From: Novosphingobium sp.
Lineage (GTDB): Bacteria; Pseudomonadota; Alphaproteobacteria; Sphingomonadales; Sphingomonadaceae
Direction: 5' to 3'
DNA length: 64,000 bases
Assembly (NCBI RefSeq): GCF_027486195.1
Contig: NZ_JAIXPP010000129.1
Location: 38,661 to 102,660 of the forward strand
The notes beneath the pieces are model-generated. The model saw only the letters and a program-made list of their open reading frames with translations. It ran no database searches and was not told the origin of the DNA. Position 1 is the stretch's first letter; every line of letters begins with the position of its first letter. The position numbers and the translations under genes are program-made. Shown piece after piece: positions 8,721 to 17,133 of this stretch.

Positions 8721-10964
8721 ATGCGGCGCTCACCGAGGTGGTATCGCCGCCTTCTGGTGATGATGCGCCGCGCCAACGTTTTCCTGCTGCTGGAAATGAC
8801 CGCGACCATGGCGCTGGCGCTGATGGTCACCGTCACCTGGATGGCGCTTTCCTCCAACGGCAACGCCAACCAACTGCTGCCCTCGCGGCTCACCGCCAGC
8901 CTGCTGATCGGTACTCTTGTGCCCGCGATGGCACTGATCGTGCTCATCGGCCGCCGGCTCGCGCTGCGCCGCGCAGCGCGCAGCGTGCTGGGAAGCAGCG
9001 GGCGGCTGCACGTGCGGCTCGTCTGGCTCTTCTCGCTCATCGCCGCGATCCCCACACTGCTCGTGGTGGTCTTTGCCTCGCTGCTGTTCCAGTCAGGGGT
9101 CGAGTTCTGGTTCTCCGACAACTCGCGCGGCATGCTCGAAAATGCCAACAGCCTCGCGCGGGGCTACTATGCGGACAAGCTGCGCGATGTCGGCAACGAA
9201 AGCGTCGCGATGGCGGGGGACCTGCGCGATTATCTGGGGCAGGCAGCGATCACCAGCCAGGAGTTCGCCGAGGGCTATTCGTGGCAGGTCATCAACCGCA
9301 GGCTCAACGAATCCGCGATCATCGAGAAGGGCCCTGACGGCACCCTGCGCACCGCTGCCATTGTCGATCCGGCGCGCAGTGAGCAGCGCGAGCGGATCAC
9401 GCCTGCGGAACTCGCGCGGATCGATGGGGGCGAACCCGTCGTCGTCACCGCTTCGGCCGCCCGGATCGAGGCGGTGACCCCGGTCGACCGGACGCGCGGC
9501 ATCTACCTCTATGTCGCTCGCAATTCCGATCAGCTGGCGCTCAACCAGTGGCAGCGTGCGCAAAGCGTGCTCAAGGCCTACGATTTCCTCTCCCGCCGCG
9601 CCCGCGCGCTGCAGTTGCGGTTCAACATCGCGCTGCTGGTGATCAGCCTTGCGCTCGTTGCGCTCGCCGTATGGGTCGCGCTGCGCTTTGCCGATCGGCA
9701 GGTGGCCCCGCTGATCGAACTCGTCTCGGCCGCGCGCAATGTCGGCAGCGGCAATTTCGAGATGCGCGTACAGCCTGGCAACGGTACCGACGAGGTCGGC
9801 CTGCTCGCCCGCGCGTTCAACCGCATGACTGCGCAGCTGGAGGCGCAGACCCAGGCCCTCGTCAGCGCCAATGCCCAGCTCGAAGTGCGCCGCGCGTTCA
9901 TCGAAGCGGTGCTGGAATCGATCACGGCGGGCATCGTCTCGATCGACCGCGAAGGCGCGATCCGCCTGATGAACAGCTCGGCCCAGACCTTGCTGCAGCC
10001 AGCGCGGGCGGATGAAAACGTCCCCAATCCCATCGGCGCACCGCTGGCCGATATCGCGCCGCAGCTGGCCCAGTTCGTCGCCGGTGGCGAGCGCAGCGGC
10101 GTTGTTCACTATGCCAAGGGCGGGGACCTGCTGACACTGGCCGTCAAGGTCACGGCAGACCGCAACGGCCACGTAATCACCTTCGAGGACATCACCCGCC
10201 AGCTGCTCGACCAGCGCCGCGCGGCATGGTCCGACGTTGCCCGCCGCATTGCGCACGAGATCAAGAATCCGCTGACCCCGATCCAGCTGGCGACCGAACG
10301 CCTCAAACGCCGCTACCGCCGCCAGATCGAGACCGACCCCGAACTGTTCGAGGAACTGACCGCCACGATCATCCGTCAGGTCGGCGATCTGAGGCAGATG
10401 GTGGACGAGTTTTCATCGTTTGCGCGCCTGCCCAAGCCAGTGTTCCGCGCGGAGGATGCCAGCGATCTCGTCCGGCAGGCGCTGTTCTTGCAAGAAGTGG
10501 CACACAGCGACATCACCTTTACCTTCGAGGGCGAGGCGCAGGTGCCTGTCGAGGCCGACCGCCACCAGATCGGCCAGGCGATGACCAATGTGCTCAAGAA
10601 CGCCATCGAAGCGATCGAGCAACGTGCAAGGGCAGAAGATATCGCCTATCGCGGCCGCATCGCGGTGAGCCTCGCCGCAGACCGTCATGCCGTCACCGTC
10701 ACCATCGCCGACAATGGTGTTGGGCTGCCGGCCGAACGCGACCGCATTCTCGAACCCTACATGACGACGCGCGAGAAGGGCACCGGGCTCGGCCTCGCGA
10801 TCGTCAACAAGATCGTCGAGGAGCATGGCGGCGCCATGGCGTTCGCTCCCAATGAAGCGGGCGGCACTTCGGTCATCATGCGCTTTGCGCGCAATCCCAT
10901 CGCGGCAGAGGCCGTCACCGATACGCCGGCAGCCCCTGCCACGTCCGTTCCCGTCAACCGCTAG
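8721..10964 (+). CDS. ntrY: membrane sensor kinase NtrY
   Basis: This 747-residue kinase is the membrane partner of NtrX. There are hydrophobic segments near the N-terminus (FLLLEMTATMALALMVTV, LLIGTLVPAMALIVLI, LFSLIAAIPTLLVVVF) and one after a periplasmic loop. These are followed by HAMP, PAS, HisKA (RIAHEIKNPLTPIQ) and ATPase (NVLKNAIEAIEQ, DNGVGLP, GTGLGLAI) domains. The ATG at 8721 has an AAGGCGG-like ribosome site; an in-frame ATG at 8697 would add eight residues. A 135 bp gap from ntrC suggests its own promoter. The family is linked to nitrogen and redox sensing. Confidence 0.94.
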   Translation: MRRSPRWYRRLLVMMRRANVFLLLEMTATMALALMVTVTWMALSSNGNANQLLPSRLTASLLIGTLVPAMALIVLIGRRLALRRAARSVLGSSGRLHVRLVWLFSLIAAIPTLLVVVFASLLFQSGVEFWFSDNSRGMLENANSLARGYYADKLRDVGNESVAMAGDLRDYLGQAAITSQEFAEGYSWQVINRRLNESAIIEKGPDGTLRTAAIVDPARSEQRERITPAELARIDGGEPVVVTASAARIEAVTPVDRTRGIYLYVARNSDQLALNQWQRAQSVLKAYDFLSRRARALQLRFNIALLVISLALVALAVWVALRFADRQVAPLIELVSAARNVGSGNFEMRVQPGNGTDEVGLLARAFNRMTAQLEAQTQALVSANAQLEVRRAFIEAVLESITAGIVSIDREGAIRLMNSSAQTLLQPARADENVPNPIGAPLADIAPQLAQFVAGGERSGVVHYAKGGDLLTLAVKVTADRNGHVITFEDITRQLLDQRRAAWSDVARRIAHEIKNPLTPIQLATERLKRRYRRQIETDPELFEELTATIIRQVGDLRQMVDEFSSFARLPKPVFRAEDASDLVRQALFLQEVAHSDITFTFEGEAQVPVEADRHQIGQAMTNVLKNAIEAIEQRARAEDIAYRGRIAVSLAADRHAVTVTIADNGVGLPAERDRILEPYMTTREKGTGLGLAIVNKIVEEHGGAMAFAPNEAGGTSVIMRFARNPIAAEAVTDTPAAPATSVPVNR

Positions 10965-10990
10965 ACCAGACCTTCAGGACCAACCGACCA

Positions 10991-12376
10991 ATGGCACTCG
11001 ATATCCTCATCGTGGACGACGAACGCGATATCCGCGAGCTTGTCGCCGGCGTGCTCAGCGACGAAGGCTACGGCTGCCGCACCGCGGCCGACAGCACCGC
11101 TGCGCTCGCCGCGGTTGACGAGCGCCGACCCAGCCTCGTCCTCCTTGACGTCTGGCTCCACGGCAGCCCGATGGACGGGCTTGAAGTGCTCGACGAGATC
11201 AAGAAGCGCGAACCCGAACTGCCCGTCATCATCTTCTCCGGCCACGGCAACATCGATACCGCAGTCTCCGCCATAGGGCGCGGGGCGATGGATTTCCTCG
11301 AAAAGCCGTTCGAGGCCGAGCGTCTGCTGCTCCTTGTAGAGCGCGCGACCGCGACCGAACGCCTGCGCCGCGAGAACGCGCGGCTGCGGCAGGGCCTTTC
11401 GATGTCCGATGGCTTTACCGGCAATTCCAATGCGATCAATGCCGTGCGCGCGACGCTCAAGCGCGTGGCCAATACCGGCAGCCGCCTCCTCATCACCGGC
11501 CCGGCAGGCTCGGGCAAGGAAGTCGCCGCGCGCCTGCTCCATTCGTGGAGCCCGCGCGCCGATCACGCCTTCGTCACCGTCAATTCCGCGCGCATCACCC
11601 CGGAGCGCTTCGAGCAGGAACTGTTCGGCGAGGAAATCGACGGGAAACTGGTGCGGGCAGGGCTGCTCGAAATGGCCGACGGTGGCACGCTGTTTCTCGA
11701 CGAAGTCGCTGAAATGCCTGCCTCCAGCCAGGCCCGCATCCTGCGCGTGCTTACCGAGCAATCGTTCGTGCGCGTGGGCGGCCACCGCCAGATCCGCGTC
11801 GATGTGCGCGTGGTTTCCTCCACGTCGCGCCCGCTCGAAAAGGAAATCGCCGAACGCCGCTTCCGCGAAGACCTTTTCTACCGGCTCAATGTGGTCCCCG
11901 TCTCGATCCCCTCGCTGATCGAGCGACGCGAGGATATCCCCGCGCTCGCCGACCATTTCTTCTCGCGCTATGCCAACGAGCAGGGCGTGCAGCCACCCGC
12001 CATCTCGCCCGAGGCAATCGCCGCGATGCAGAGCTACGACTGGCCCGGCAACGTCCGCCAGTTGCGCAACGTGGTCGAGCGCACGATCATTCTGGCCCCG
12101 CGCGAGCGGCTCACCCGCATCGATGCCGATATGTTGCCGGCCGAAATCGTCACCACCCGGCTTGGCGGTGATTCAAGCACTTCGGCGCTGATGGGGGTGC
12201 CCCTGCGCGAGGCGCGCGAGAATTTCGAGCGCGAGTATCTCAAGGTCCAGATCCGCCGGTTTTCCGGGAACATCTCGAAGACCGCGAGCTTCATCGGCAT
12301 GGAACGCTCGGCCTTGCACCGCAAGCTGAAGCTCCTCGGCATGGCCGAGCGGCGCGAGGACGAAGAGCTGGATTGA
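10991..12376 (+). CDS. ntrX: response regulator NtrX, lacking the GAFTGA motif
   Basis: This 461-residue regulator has a receiver domain (Asp53 in LLDVWLHG), an AAA+ domain with Walker A GPAGSGKE and Walker B GGTLFLDEVAEMP, and a C-terminal Fis-type helix-turn-helix (KTASFIGMERSALHRKL). At about residues 213-228, where enhancer-binding proteins carry GAFTGA, the sequence reads FGEEIDGKLVRAGLLE. The sigma-54 contact loop is therefore missing and shortened, so the protein is unlikely to act as a standard sigma-54 activator. It follows ntrY by 26 bp, and hfq lies downstream. Confidence 0.94.
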   Translation: MALDILIVDDERDIRELVAGVLSDEGYGCRTAADSTAALAAVDERRPSLVLLDVWLHGSPMDGLEVLDEIKKREPELPVIIFSGHGNIDTAVSAIGRGAMDFLEKPFEAERLLLLVERATATERLRRENARLRQGLSMSDGFTGNSNAINAVRATLKRVANTGSRLLITGPAGSGKEVAARLLHSWSPRADHAFVTVNSARITPERFEQELFGEEIDGKLVRAGLLEMADGGTLFLDEVAEMPASSQARILRVLTEQSFVRVGGHRQIRVDVRVVSSTSRPLEKEIAERRFREDLFYRLNVVPVSIPSLIERREDIPALADHFFSRYANEQGVQPPAISPEAIAAMQSYDWPGNVRQLRNVVERTIILAPRERLTRIDADMLPAEIVTTRLGGDSSTSALMGVPLREARENFEREYLKVQIRRFSGNISKTASFIGMERSALHRKLKLLGMAERREDEELD

Positions 12377-12614
12377 GCTGTCCCAGAGCGGGCCCAGAGC
12401 ACGCGGGGGCGCAGATTGCTCCATTTTGCCCCTGTACTAAGACATGAACCCGACATAGAATGATGGTTGCTGACCGGCTGTGGCGCCGCGCAAACCCTTG
12501 ATCAGATTCGGCTTTGGCCGATGAAGAAAAGGGGGGAGTGCGGGCCCTGCCAGATCGTGTCTGAACGCCAGAGAGCGTTACGGCACCAAAAAAAAGACGA
12601 AAGGACATACCAAA
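12377..12614. other. 238 bp ntrX-hfq intergenic region
   Basis: No gene is visible here. The region ends in an A-rich stretch and an AAAGGA ribosome site 9 bases before the hfq ATG. A short imperfect hairpin, AACGC...GCGTT, lies at about 12563-12578 in what would be the hfq leader. The gap is long enough for a separate hfq promoter; I see no convincing -35/-10 pair. Confidence 0.5.
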
Positions 12615-13190
12615 ATGACCGGCAGAACCCTCTCTGCGCGCCCGCGCACCAAGGTCGAAACCGCCCCCGCACCCGAAGCCGCCGCACCGCCGCCGGTTTC
12701 GCTCGTTGCCGGAAAGGGACAGAACCTTCAGGATGTATTTCTCAACTTCTTGAGAAAGAACAAGATTCCCGTCACGATGTTTCTCGTGAAGGGTGTCAAG
12801 TTGCAGGGCATTGTCACCTGGTTCGATAACTTCTCCATTCTCCTGCGCCGCGATGGCCAGTCGCAACTGGTCTACAAGCATGCGATCTCGACGATCATGC
12901 CGGGCCAGCAGCTTGCCGCCGCGCATTTCGCGCCGAGCAACGACGAAGGCGCGAAGAAGCGCCTGCTGCAGGACGTGTTCCTCTCCAGCGTGCGCGATGC
13001 CGGCGTGCAGGTGACGATGTTCCTGGTGAACGGCGTCATGCTTCAGGGCCGCGTTGCTGCCTACGATCTGTTCTGCATGCTGCTCGAACGCGAGGGCTAT
13101 GTGCAACTCGCCTACAAGCATGCTGTTTCGACGATCCAGCCCGCTGGCCACGTCGACCTTTCCGGTGAGTGGGACGGCGAACCATCCTGA
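12615..13190 (+). CDS. hfq: RNA chaperone Hfq, tandem double-Sm form
   Basis: At 191 residues this is about twice the usual Hfq length. It contains two complete Sm domains, about residues 36-98 and 115-178, each with a QDVF helix, a TMFLV.GV.LQG strand block and the YKHA.STI motif that lines the RNA pore. Hfq normally forms a ring of six; a fused dimer would be expected to form a ring of three. Domain 1 is closer to canonical Hfq. Domain 2 has KR instead of GQ before the first helix. A proline/alanine-rich N-terminal tail precedes domain 1. hflX follows after 22 bp. Confidence 0.95.
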   Translation: MTGRTLSARPRTKVETAPAPEAAAPPPVSLVAGKGQNLQDVFLNFLRKNKIPVTMFLVKGVKLQGIVTWFDNFSILLRRDGQSQLVYKHAISTIMPGQQLAAAHFAPSNDEGAKKRLLQDVFLSSVRDAGVQVTMFLVNGVMLQGRVAAYDLFCMLLEREGYVQLAYKHAVSTIQPAGHVDLSGEWDGEPS

Positions 13191-13212
13191 CCATTGAAAC
13201 AGGCCGAGCCGC

Positions 13213-14562
13213 ATGAGCGGATTTGAATTCGGCCGCGAAACCGAGCTTGTCGGGGAAGTGACACGCGGCGCCCGCGCCGTCGTTGTCCTCCCCGATTTGC
13301 GCCAGCGCGCCAAGACCGGACCAGGCTTGGACGCCGAATCCCGTCTGGAGGAAGGGCAGGGGCTCGCCCGCGCGATCGGCATCGATGTCGTCGATGCCTT
13401 CGCGCTTCCGATCCGCGCGGTCCGCCCCGCCACCCTGTTCGGCGAAGGTCAGGTCCAGAAGATCGCAGTCGCCATTGCGCAGTCCGATGCCGAACTCGTC
13501 ATCGTCGATGGCGCGCTCTCGGCAATCCAGCAGCGCAATCTCGAAGACAAACTCGCACGCAAGGTCATCGACCGCACCGGGCTGATCCTCGAAATCTTCG
13601 GCGAGCGAGCCGCCACAGCCGAGGGACGGCTGCAGGTTGAGCTCGCCCACCTGGATTACCAGGCCGGCCGCCTCGTGCGCAGCTGGACCCACCTTGAACG
13701 CCAGCGCGGCGGCTTCGGCTTCCTCGGCGGCCCGGGCGAAACCCAGATCGAGGCCGACCGCCGCCTGATCCGTGGCCGCATGGCCCGCATCCGGCGCGAG
13801 CTCGAACAAGTCCGCCGCACGCGCACGCTCCACCGCGAGCGCCGCCAGCGCGCGCCGTGGCCGGTAATTGCGCTCGTCGGCTATACCAACGCAGGAAAAT
13901 CGACGCTTTTCAACCGAATGACCGGTGCGGATGTCATGGCCGAGGACCTGCTCTTCGCCACGCTTGATCCCACGATGCGGGCTATCCGCCTGCCGGGCCT
14001 CGAAAAGGCGATCCTCTCCGACACAGTGGGGTTCATTTCAGAACTGCCGACGCAGCTTGTTGCCGCCTTCCGCGCGACGCTGGAGGAAGTCACTGCAGCT
14101 GACGTCATCGTCCACGTGCGCGATATCGCCAATCCCGCCACATCCGCGCAGAAGCTCGAGGTCGAGGAAATCCTCGCCGATCTGGGGGTGATCGGAGAGG
14201 AGGGGGCCTCGGTTCCGATCATCGAAGCGTGGAACAAGTGGGACCTGCTCTCTGATGATGACAGCGCCATGCGCCGTGATCTGATTGCCGCCGGGGTGCC
14301 TGATCGGCAGGTCGTGCCGATTTCGGCGCAGTCGGGCGAGGGGGTCGAGAAGCTCGTTGCGCTGCTGAGCGAATTGCTTACCGGCGGCGCGCGGATCCTG
14401 GAACTCTCGGTGCCGATGGCGGACGGCCAGAAGCTCGCGTGGCTTCACGCACACGGCGAAGTGATGTCCGAGGTTCAGATCGAGGACGAAGATGGAGCGC
14501 CGGTTCAGCGCCTGACCGTACGCCTCACGCCGCGAGAGCTGGGGCGCTTCGTCCAACTTTAA
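13213..14562 (+). CDS. hflX: ribosome-associated GTPase HflX
   Basis: This 449-residue GTPase binds and splits stalled ribosomes in other bacteria. The N-terminal HflX domain includes GEGQVQKI and a glycine-rich linker (RGGFGFLGGPGETQIE). It is followed by a GTPase domain with G1 GYTNAGKST, G3 DTVGF and G4 NKWD. The C-terminal region ends in a conserved basic/hydrophobic extension. It is co-oriented with hfq, the usual alphaproteobacterial pair. It converges on mazG with a 3 bp gap. Confidence 0.96.
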   Translation: MSGFEFGRETELVGEVTRGARAVVVLPDLRQRAKTGPGLDAESRLEEGQGLARAIGIDVVDAFALPIRAVRPATLFGEGQVQKIAVAIAQSDAELVIVDGALSAIQQRNLEDKLARKVIDRTGLILEIFGERAATAEGRLQVELAHLDYQAGRLVRSWTHLERQRGGFGFLGGPGETQIEADRRLIRGRMARIRRELEQVRRTRTLHRERRQRAPWPVIALVGYTNAGKSTLFNRMTGADVMAEDLLFATLDPTMRAIRLPGLEKAILSDTVGFISELPTQLVAAFRATLEEVTAADVIVHVRDIANPATSAQKLEVEEILADLGVIGEEGASVPIIEAWNKWDLLSDDDSAMRRDLIAAGVPDRQVVPISAQSGEGVEKLVALLSELLTGGARILELSVPMADGQKLAWLHAHGEVMSEVQIEDEDGAPVQRLTVRLTPRELGRFVQL

Positions 14563-14565
14563 GCG

Positions 14566-15369
14566 TCAGCGCTCGGCGGCCTTGACCTGCTGCCATAGCG
14601 CCTCCTGCGCTTCGAGCGAAAGCGACGGGAAATCGGATACCGCCAGCTCTTCCATCGCGCGAAATCGCCGTTCGAACTTGGCATTGCCATGGCGGAGCGC
14701 ATCTTCTGGCGCGATCCCATACCTGCGCACCAGATTGACAACGGCAAAGAGCAGGTCACCGGCTTCATCGAGCCGCTCGGCCGCGTTCGTGGCGGCAGCC
14801 AATTCTTCGATCTCCTCGATCACCTTGGCGCGCGGGCCTTCGGTGTCCGGCCAGTCGAAGCCCACCCGTGCAGCGCGTTTCTGAAGCTTTTCCGCGCGCA
14901 TCAGCGCGGGGAGCGCAAGCGCCACGCCGTCGAGCGCGCTCGTTGCGCCCTTGGCCTCGCGTTCGGCGGCTTTCTGCGCTTCCCAACGCACTTCACGCGA
15001 TTGGCCGTGATCGGCCGCATTGTCGAAAATGTGGGGATGCCGCTCGTTCATCTTGTTCGAGATCCCATGGGCCACGGCATCGAAATCGAACGCGCCCAAT
15101 TCCTCGGCCATGCGCGCATGCAACACGACCTGGAGCAGGAGATCGCCGAGTTCCTCGCGCAGCGCCGCCAGATCATCACGTTCGATCGCATCGGCCACTT
15201 CGTAGGCTTCCTCGATCGTATAGGGCGCAATGGTCTGGAAGTTCTGGGCGACGTCCCATTCGCAGCCCGTCGCGGGATCGCGGAGCCGGGCCATGATCGC
15301 GAGAAGCCGCGCAATTCCCGAAGCGGCGGCTGCATCCATAGCGGGGGAGACCTCGGGAGAGACGCTCAT
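14566..15369 (-). CDS. mazG: nucleoside triphosphate pyrophosphohydrolase MazG
   Basis: This 267-residue house-cleaning enzyme hydrolyses NTPs to NMPs. Two MazG repeats are visible. The first carries the metal-binding EExxE-type pattern around EEAYEVADAI and REELGDLLLQVVLHARMAEE. The second carries EIEELAAATN and EAGDLLFAVVNLVRRYG. The ATG at 15369 is preceded by AAGGA at about 13 bases; a methionine at residue 12 is an alternative start. It is the last gene of the minus-strand run from mltB. Confidence 0.94.
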   Translation of the reverse strand: MSVSPEVSPAMDAAAASGIARLLAIMARLRDPATGCEWDVAQNFQTIAPYTIEEAYEVADAIERDDLAALREELGDLLLQVVLHARMAEELGAFDFDAVAHGISNKMNERHPHIFDNAADHGQSREVRWEAQKAAEREAKGATSALDGVALALPALMRAEKLQKRAARVGFDWPDTEGPRAKVIEEIEELAAATNAAERLDEAGDLLFAVVNLVRRYGIAPEDALRHGNAKFERRFRAMEELAVSDFPSLSLEAQEALWQQVKAAER

Positions 15370-15425
15370 AAGGACCGATCCTTGAGTTCGATAATATTTA
15401 TTATGTTAAATGGAAGAGCGCCAGC

Positions 15426-15596
15426 TCATCGCCGATACCCCGCAAACGCCAGCGCTGCCGCGAGGATGATCACCACCCACCCACCAGCCATCATCATGCC
15501 CGACGACAACTTTAGCCCGCGCAACCTGCCGTTTGCCAAAACAAGTACCAGCGCCATCACGATCCCGATCAGTGCGACGAACTTGTCCGGTGTCAC
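15426..15596 (-). CDS. small two-helix membrane protein (56 residues)
   Basis: This gene is too short for ordinary ORF thresholds. It starts with GTG at 15596-15594, overlapping the TGA of the metallo-beta-lactamase gene in a GTGA arrangement typical of translational coupling, and ends at TGA 15428-15426. The product has two hydrophobic helices (VALIGIVMALVLVLA and GGWVVIILAAALAFAG) separated by a basic, glycine-rich turn (NGRLRGLKLSSG), and ends in YRR. I do not know a function; the coupling and topology argue that it is real. Confidence 0.7.
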   Translation of the reverse strand: MTPDKFVALIGIVMALVLVLANGRLRGLKLSSGMMMAGGWVVIILAAALAFAGYRR

Positions 15597-16360
15597 AGCT
15601 CGATTTCCATCCCGTCATAGCCGGGCTCGACGTGCCCCGGTGTTTCATCGCACAATGTCCGGTAGTCCATGCTCTTGTCGAGATGCGTCAGCACGGCGCG
15701 GCCCGCGCGGCAGGCTTCGACCAGTTCAAGTGACATCGCCAAATGCGCGTGCGTCGGATGCGGCTTCCGGCGCAAGGCATCGACCACCAGCACATCGACC
15801 CGGTCGAACAGCGCCACCATCTCGCCGGTAATCGCGCTGAAGTCCGTCGCGTAACCGATTGACTTTCCGTCCTGATCAAAGCGGAAAGCGGTCGTCTGCG
15901 CGGGGCCATGCGGCATCTGGCAATGCGTTACGCCAATGCCGGCAACCATCCGCACGCGGTCCAGATTGTCGAGATTGCAGATCGTCGGATAGCCATGCTG
16001 ACCCGCAAAGACATAACCGAAGCGCAGCCGCAGTCGCCGTACCGTCTCATCAGCGGCATAGCCGGGAATCGGCGCACCGCGGCCCATGCGCAGCGGCCTC
16101 AGGTCATCGATGCCATGCGTGTGATCGGCATGGTCGTGCGTCCACACTACGCCATCGATCCGCCCGATGCCCGTCGCGAGCAACTGGTGGCGCAAGTCGG
16201 TGGGCGTATCGACGAGGATCCGTCCGCCATCTGCGCCTTCGACCATGATCGCGACCCGCGTGCGCCGATTGCGCGGTTCCTCGGGATCGCAATCGCCCCA
16301 GTCATTGCCGATGCGCGGCACGCCCGTGGATGTCCCGGACCCCAGGACAGTCAGTTTCAT
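15593..16360 (-). CDS. metallo-beta-lactamase fold hydrolase (PhnP-like)
   Basis: The 255-residue protein has the metallo-beta-lactamase metal site THDHADHTHGIDDLR and further histidines in HCQMPHG and THLDKSMDY. It resembles the PhnP branch of cyclic-phosphate phosphodiesterases, but the substrate here is unknown. It overlaps tatD by 4 bp upstream and the 56-residue membrane protein by 4 bp downstream. The metG-tatD-MBL order is common in sphingomonads. Confidence 0.88.
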   Translation of the reverse strand: MKLTVLGSGTSTGVPRIGNDWGDCDPEEPRNRRTRVAIMVEGADGGRILVDTPTDLRHQLLATGIGRIDGVVWTHDHADHTHGIDDLRPLRMGRGAPIPGYAADETVRRLRLRFGYVFAGQHGYPTICNLDNLDRVRMVAGIGVTHCQMPHGPAQTTAFRFDQDGKSIGYATDFSAITGEMVALFDRVDVLVVDALRRKPHPTHAHLAMSLELVEACRAGRAVLTHLDKSMDYRTLCDETPGHVEPGYDGMEIEL

Positions 16361-17133
16361 GCCCGCGCCTTACCAAACAGGCGGAAGAAATTGGCGCCCG
16401 TCTGCTCGGCAACCGCTTCCGCCGTCGTCCCTCGCAATTGGGCGACAAAGGCGCAGGTATCGGAAACAAATGCTGGCTCGCAGACCTTCCCTCGATGCGG
16501 CACCGGCGCGAGGAACGGGGAATCGGTTTCAACCAGCAGCCGATCATCGGGCACTTCGGCAGCAAAGGCCTGCAAGTCCTTGGCATTCTTGAAGGTCACG
16601 ATGCCCGAGATCGAGATCGTGAGCCCAAGCGCGAGCACAGCCCGGCCGAATTCCGCGCTCGCGGTGAAGCAATGGATCAGCGCCGGGAACGCACCCTTGG
16701 CCATTTCCTCGCTGAGAATCCGCAGCGTGTCATCCTCGGCATCGCGCGTGTGGATCACGATCGGCAGGCCGGTTTCTCGCGCCACGCCGATATGTACGCG
16801 GAACAGGTCCTGCTGAACCTGCCGGTCGGAATGATCGTAGAAGTAGTCAAGCCCGGTCTCGCCGATCGCGATCACCTTGGGATCGGAGGATGCCGCCCGC
16901 AGCGCCTCCGCGCCAAGATCGGCGTGTGCATCGGCCTCGTGCGGGTGGATACCGATGCTGGCCCAGACGTCCGCCTCGCGGTGCGCCGTCGCCACCACCG
17001 CATCCCATTCGCTCTGCCGTGTCGAGATATTGAGGAAGCCCTGCACCCCGCGCGCACGGGCGCGCGCCAGCACCTCGGCCTGCGTTTCGATCAGGCCCTT
17101 GTAGTTGAGGTGGCAGTGCGAATCGATCAGCAT
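16357..17133 (-). CDS. tatD: TatD family metal-dependent deoxyribonuclease
   Basis: The 258-residue TIM-barrel hydrolase has the N-terminal metal pair in DSHCHLNY, the glutamate in IGETGLDYFYD, histidines in IHTRDAEDD and HCFT, and ETDSPFLAP near the C-terminus. TatD proteins are 3'-5' DNases, or D-aminoacyl-tRNA deacylases in some lineages. Start and stop codons overlap those of metG and the metallo-beta-lactamase gene, so it lies inside an operon. Confidence 0.94.
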   Translation of the reverse strand: MLIDSHCHLNYKGLIETQAEVLARARARGVQGFLNISTRQSEWDAVVATAHREADVWASIGIHPHEADAHADLGAEALRAASSDPKVIAIGETGLDYFYDHSDRQVQQDLFRVHIGVARETGLPIVIHTRDAEDDTLRILSEEMAKGAFPALIHCFTASAEFGRAVLALGLTISISGIVTFKNAKDLQAFAAEVPDDRLLVETDSPFLAPVPHRGKVCEPAFVSDTCAFVAQLRGTTAEAVAEQTGANFFRLFGKARA

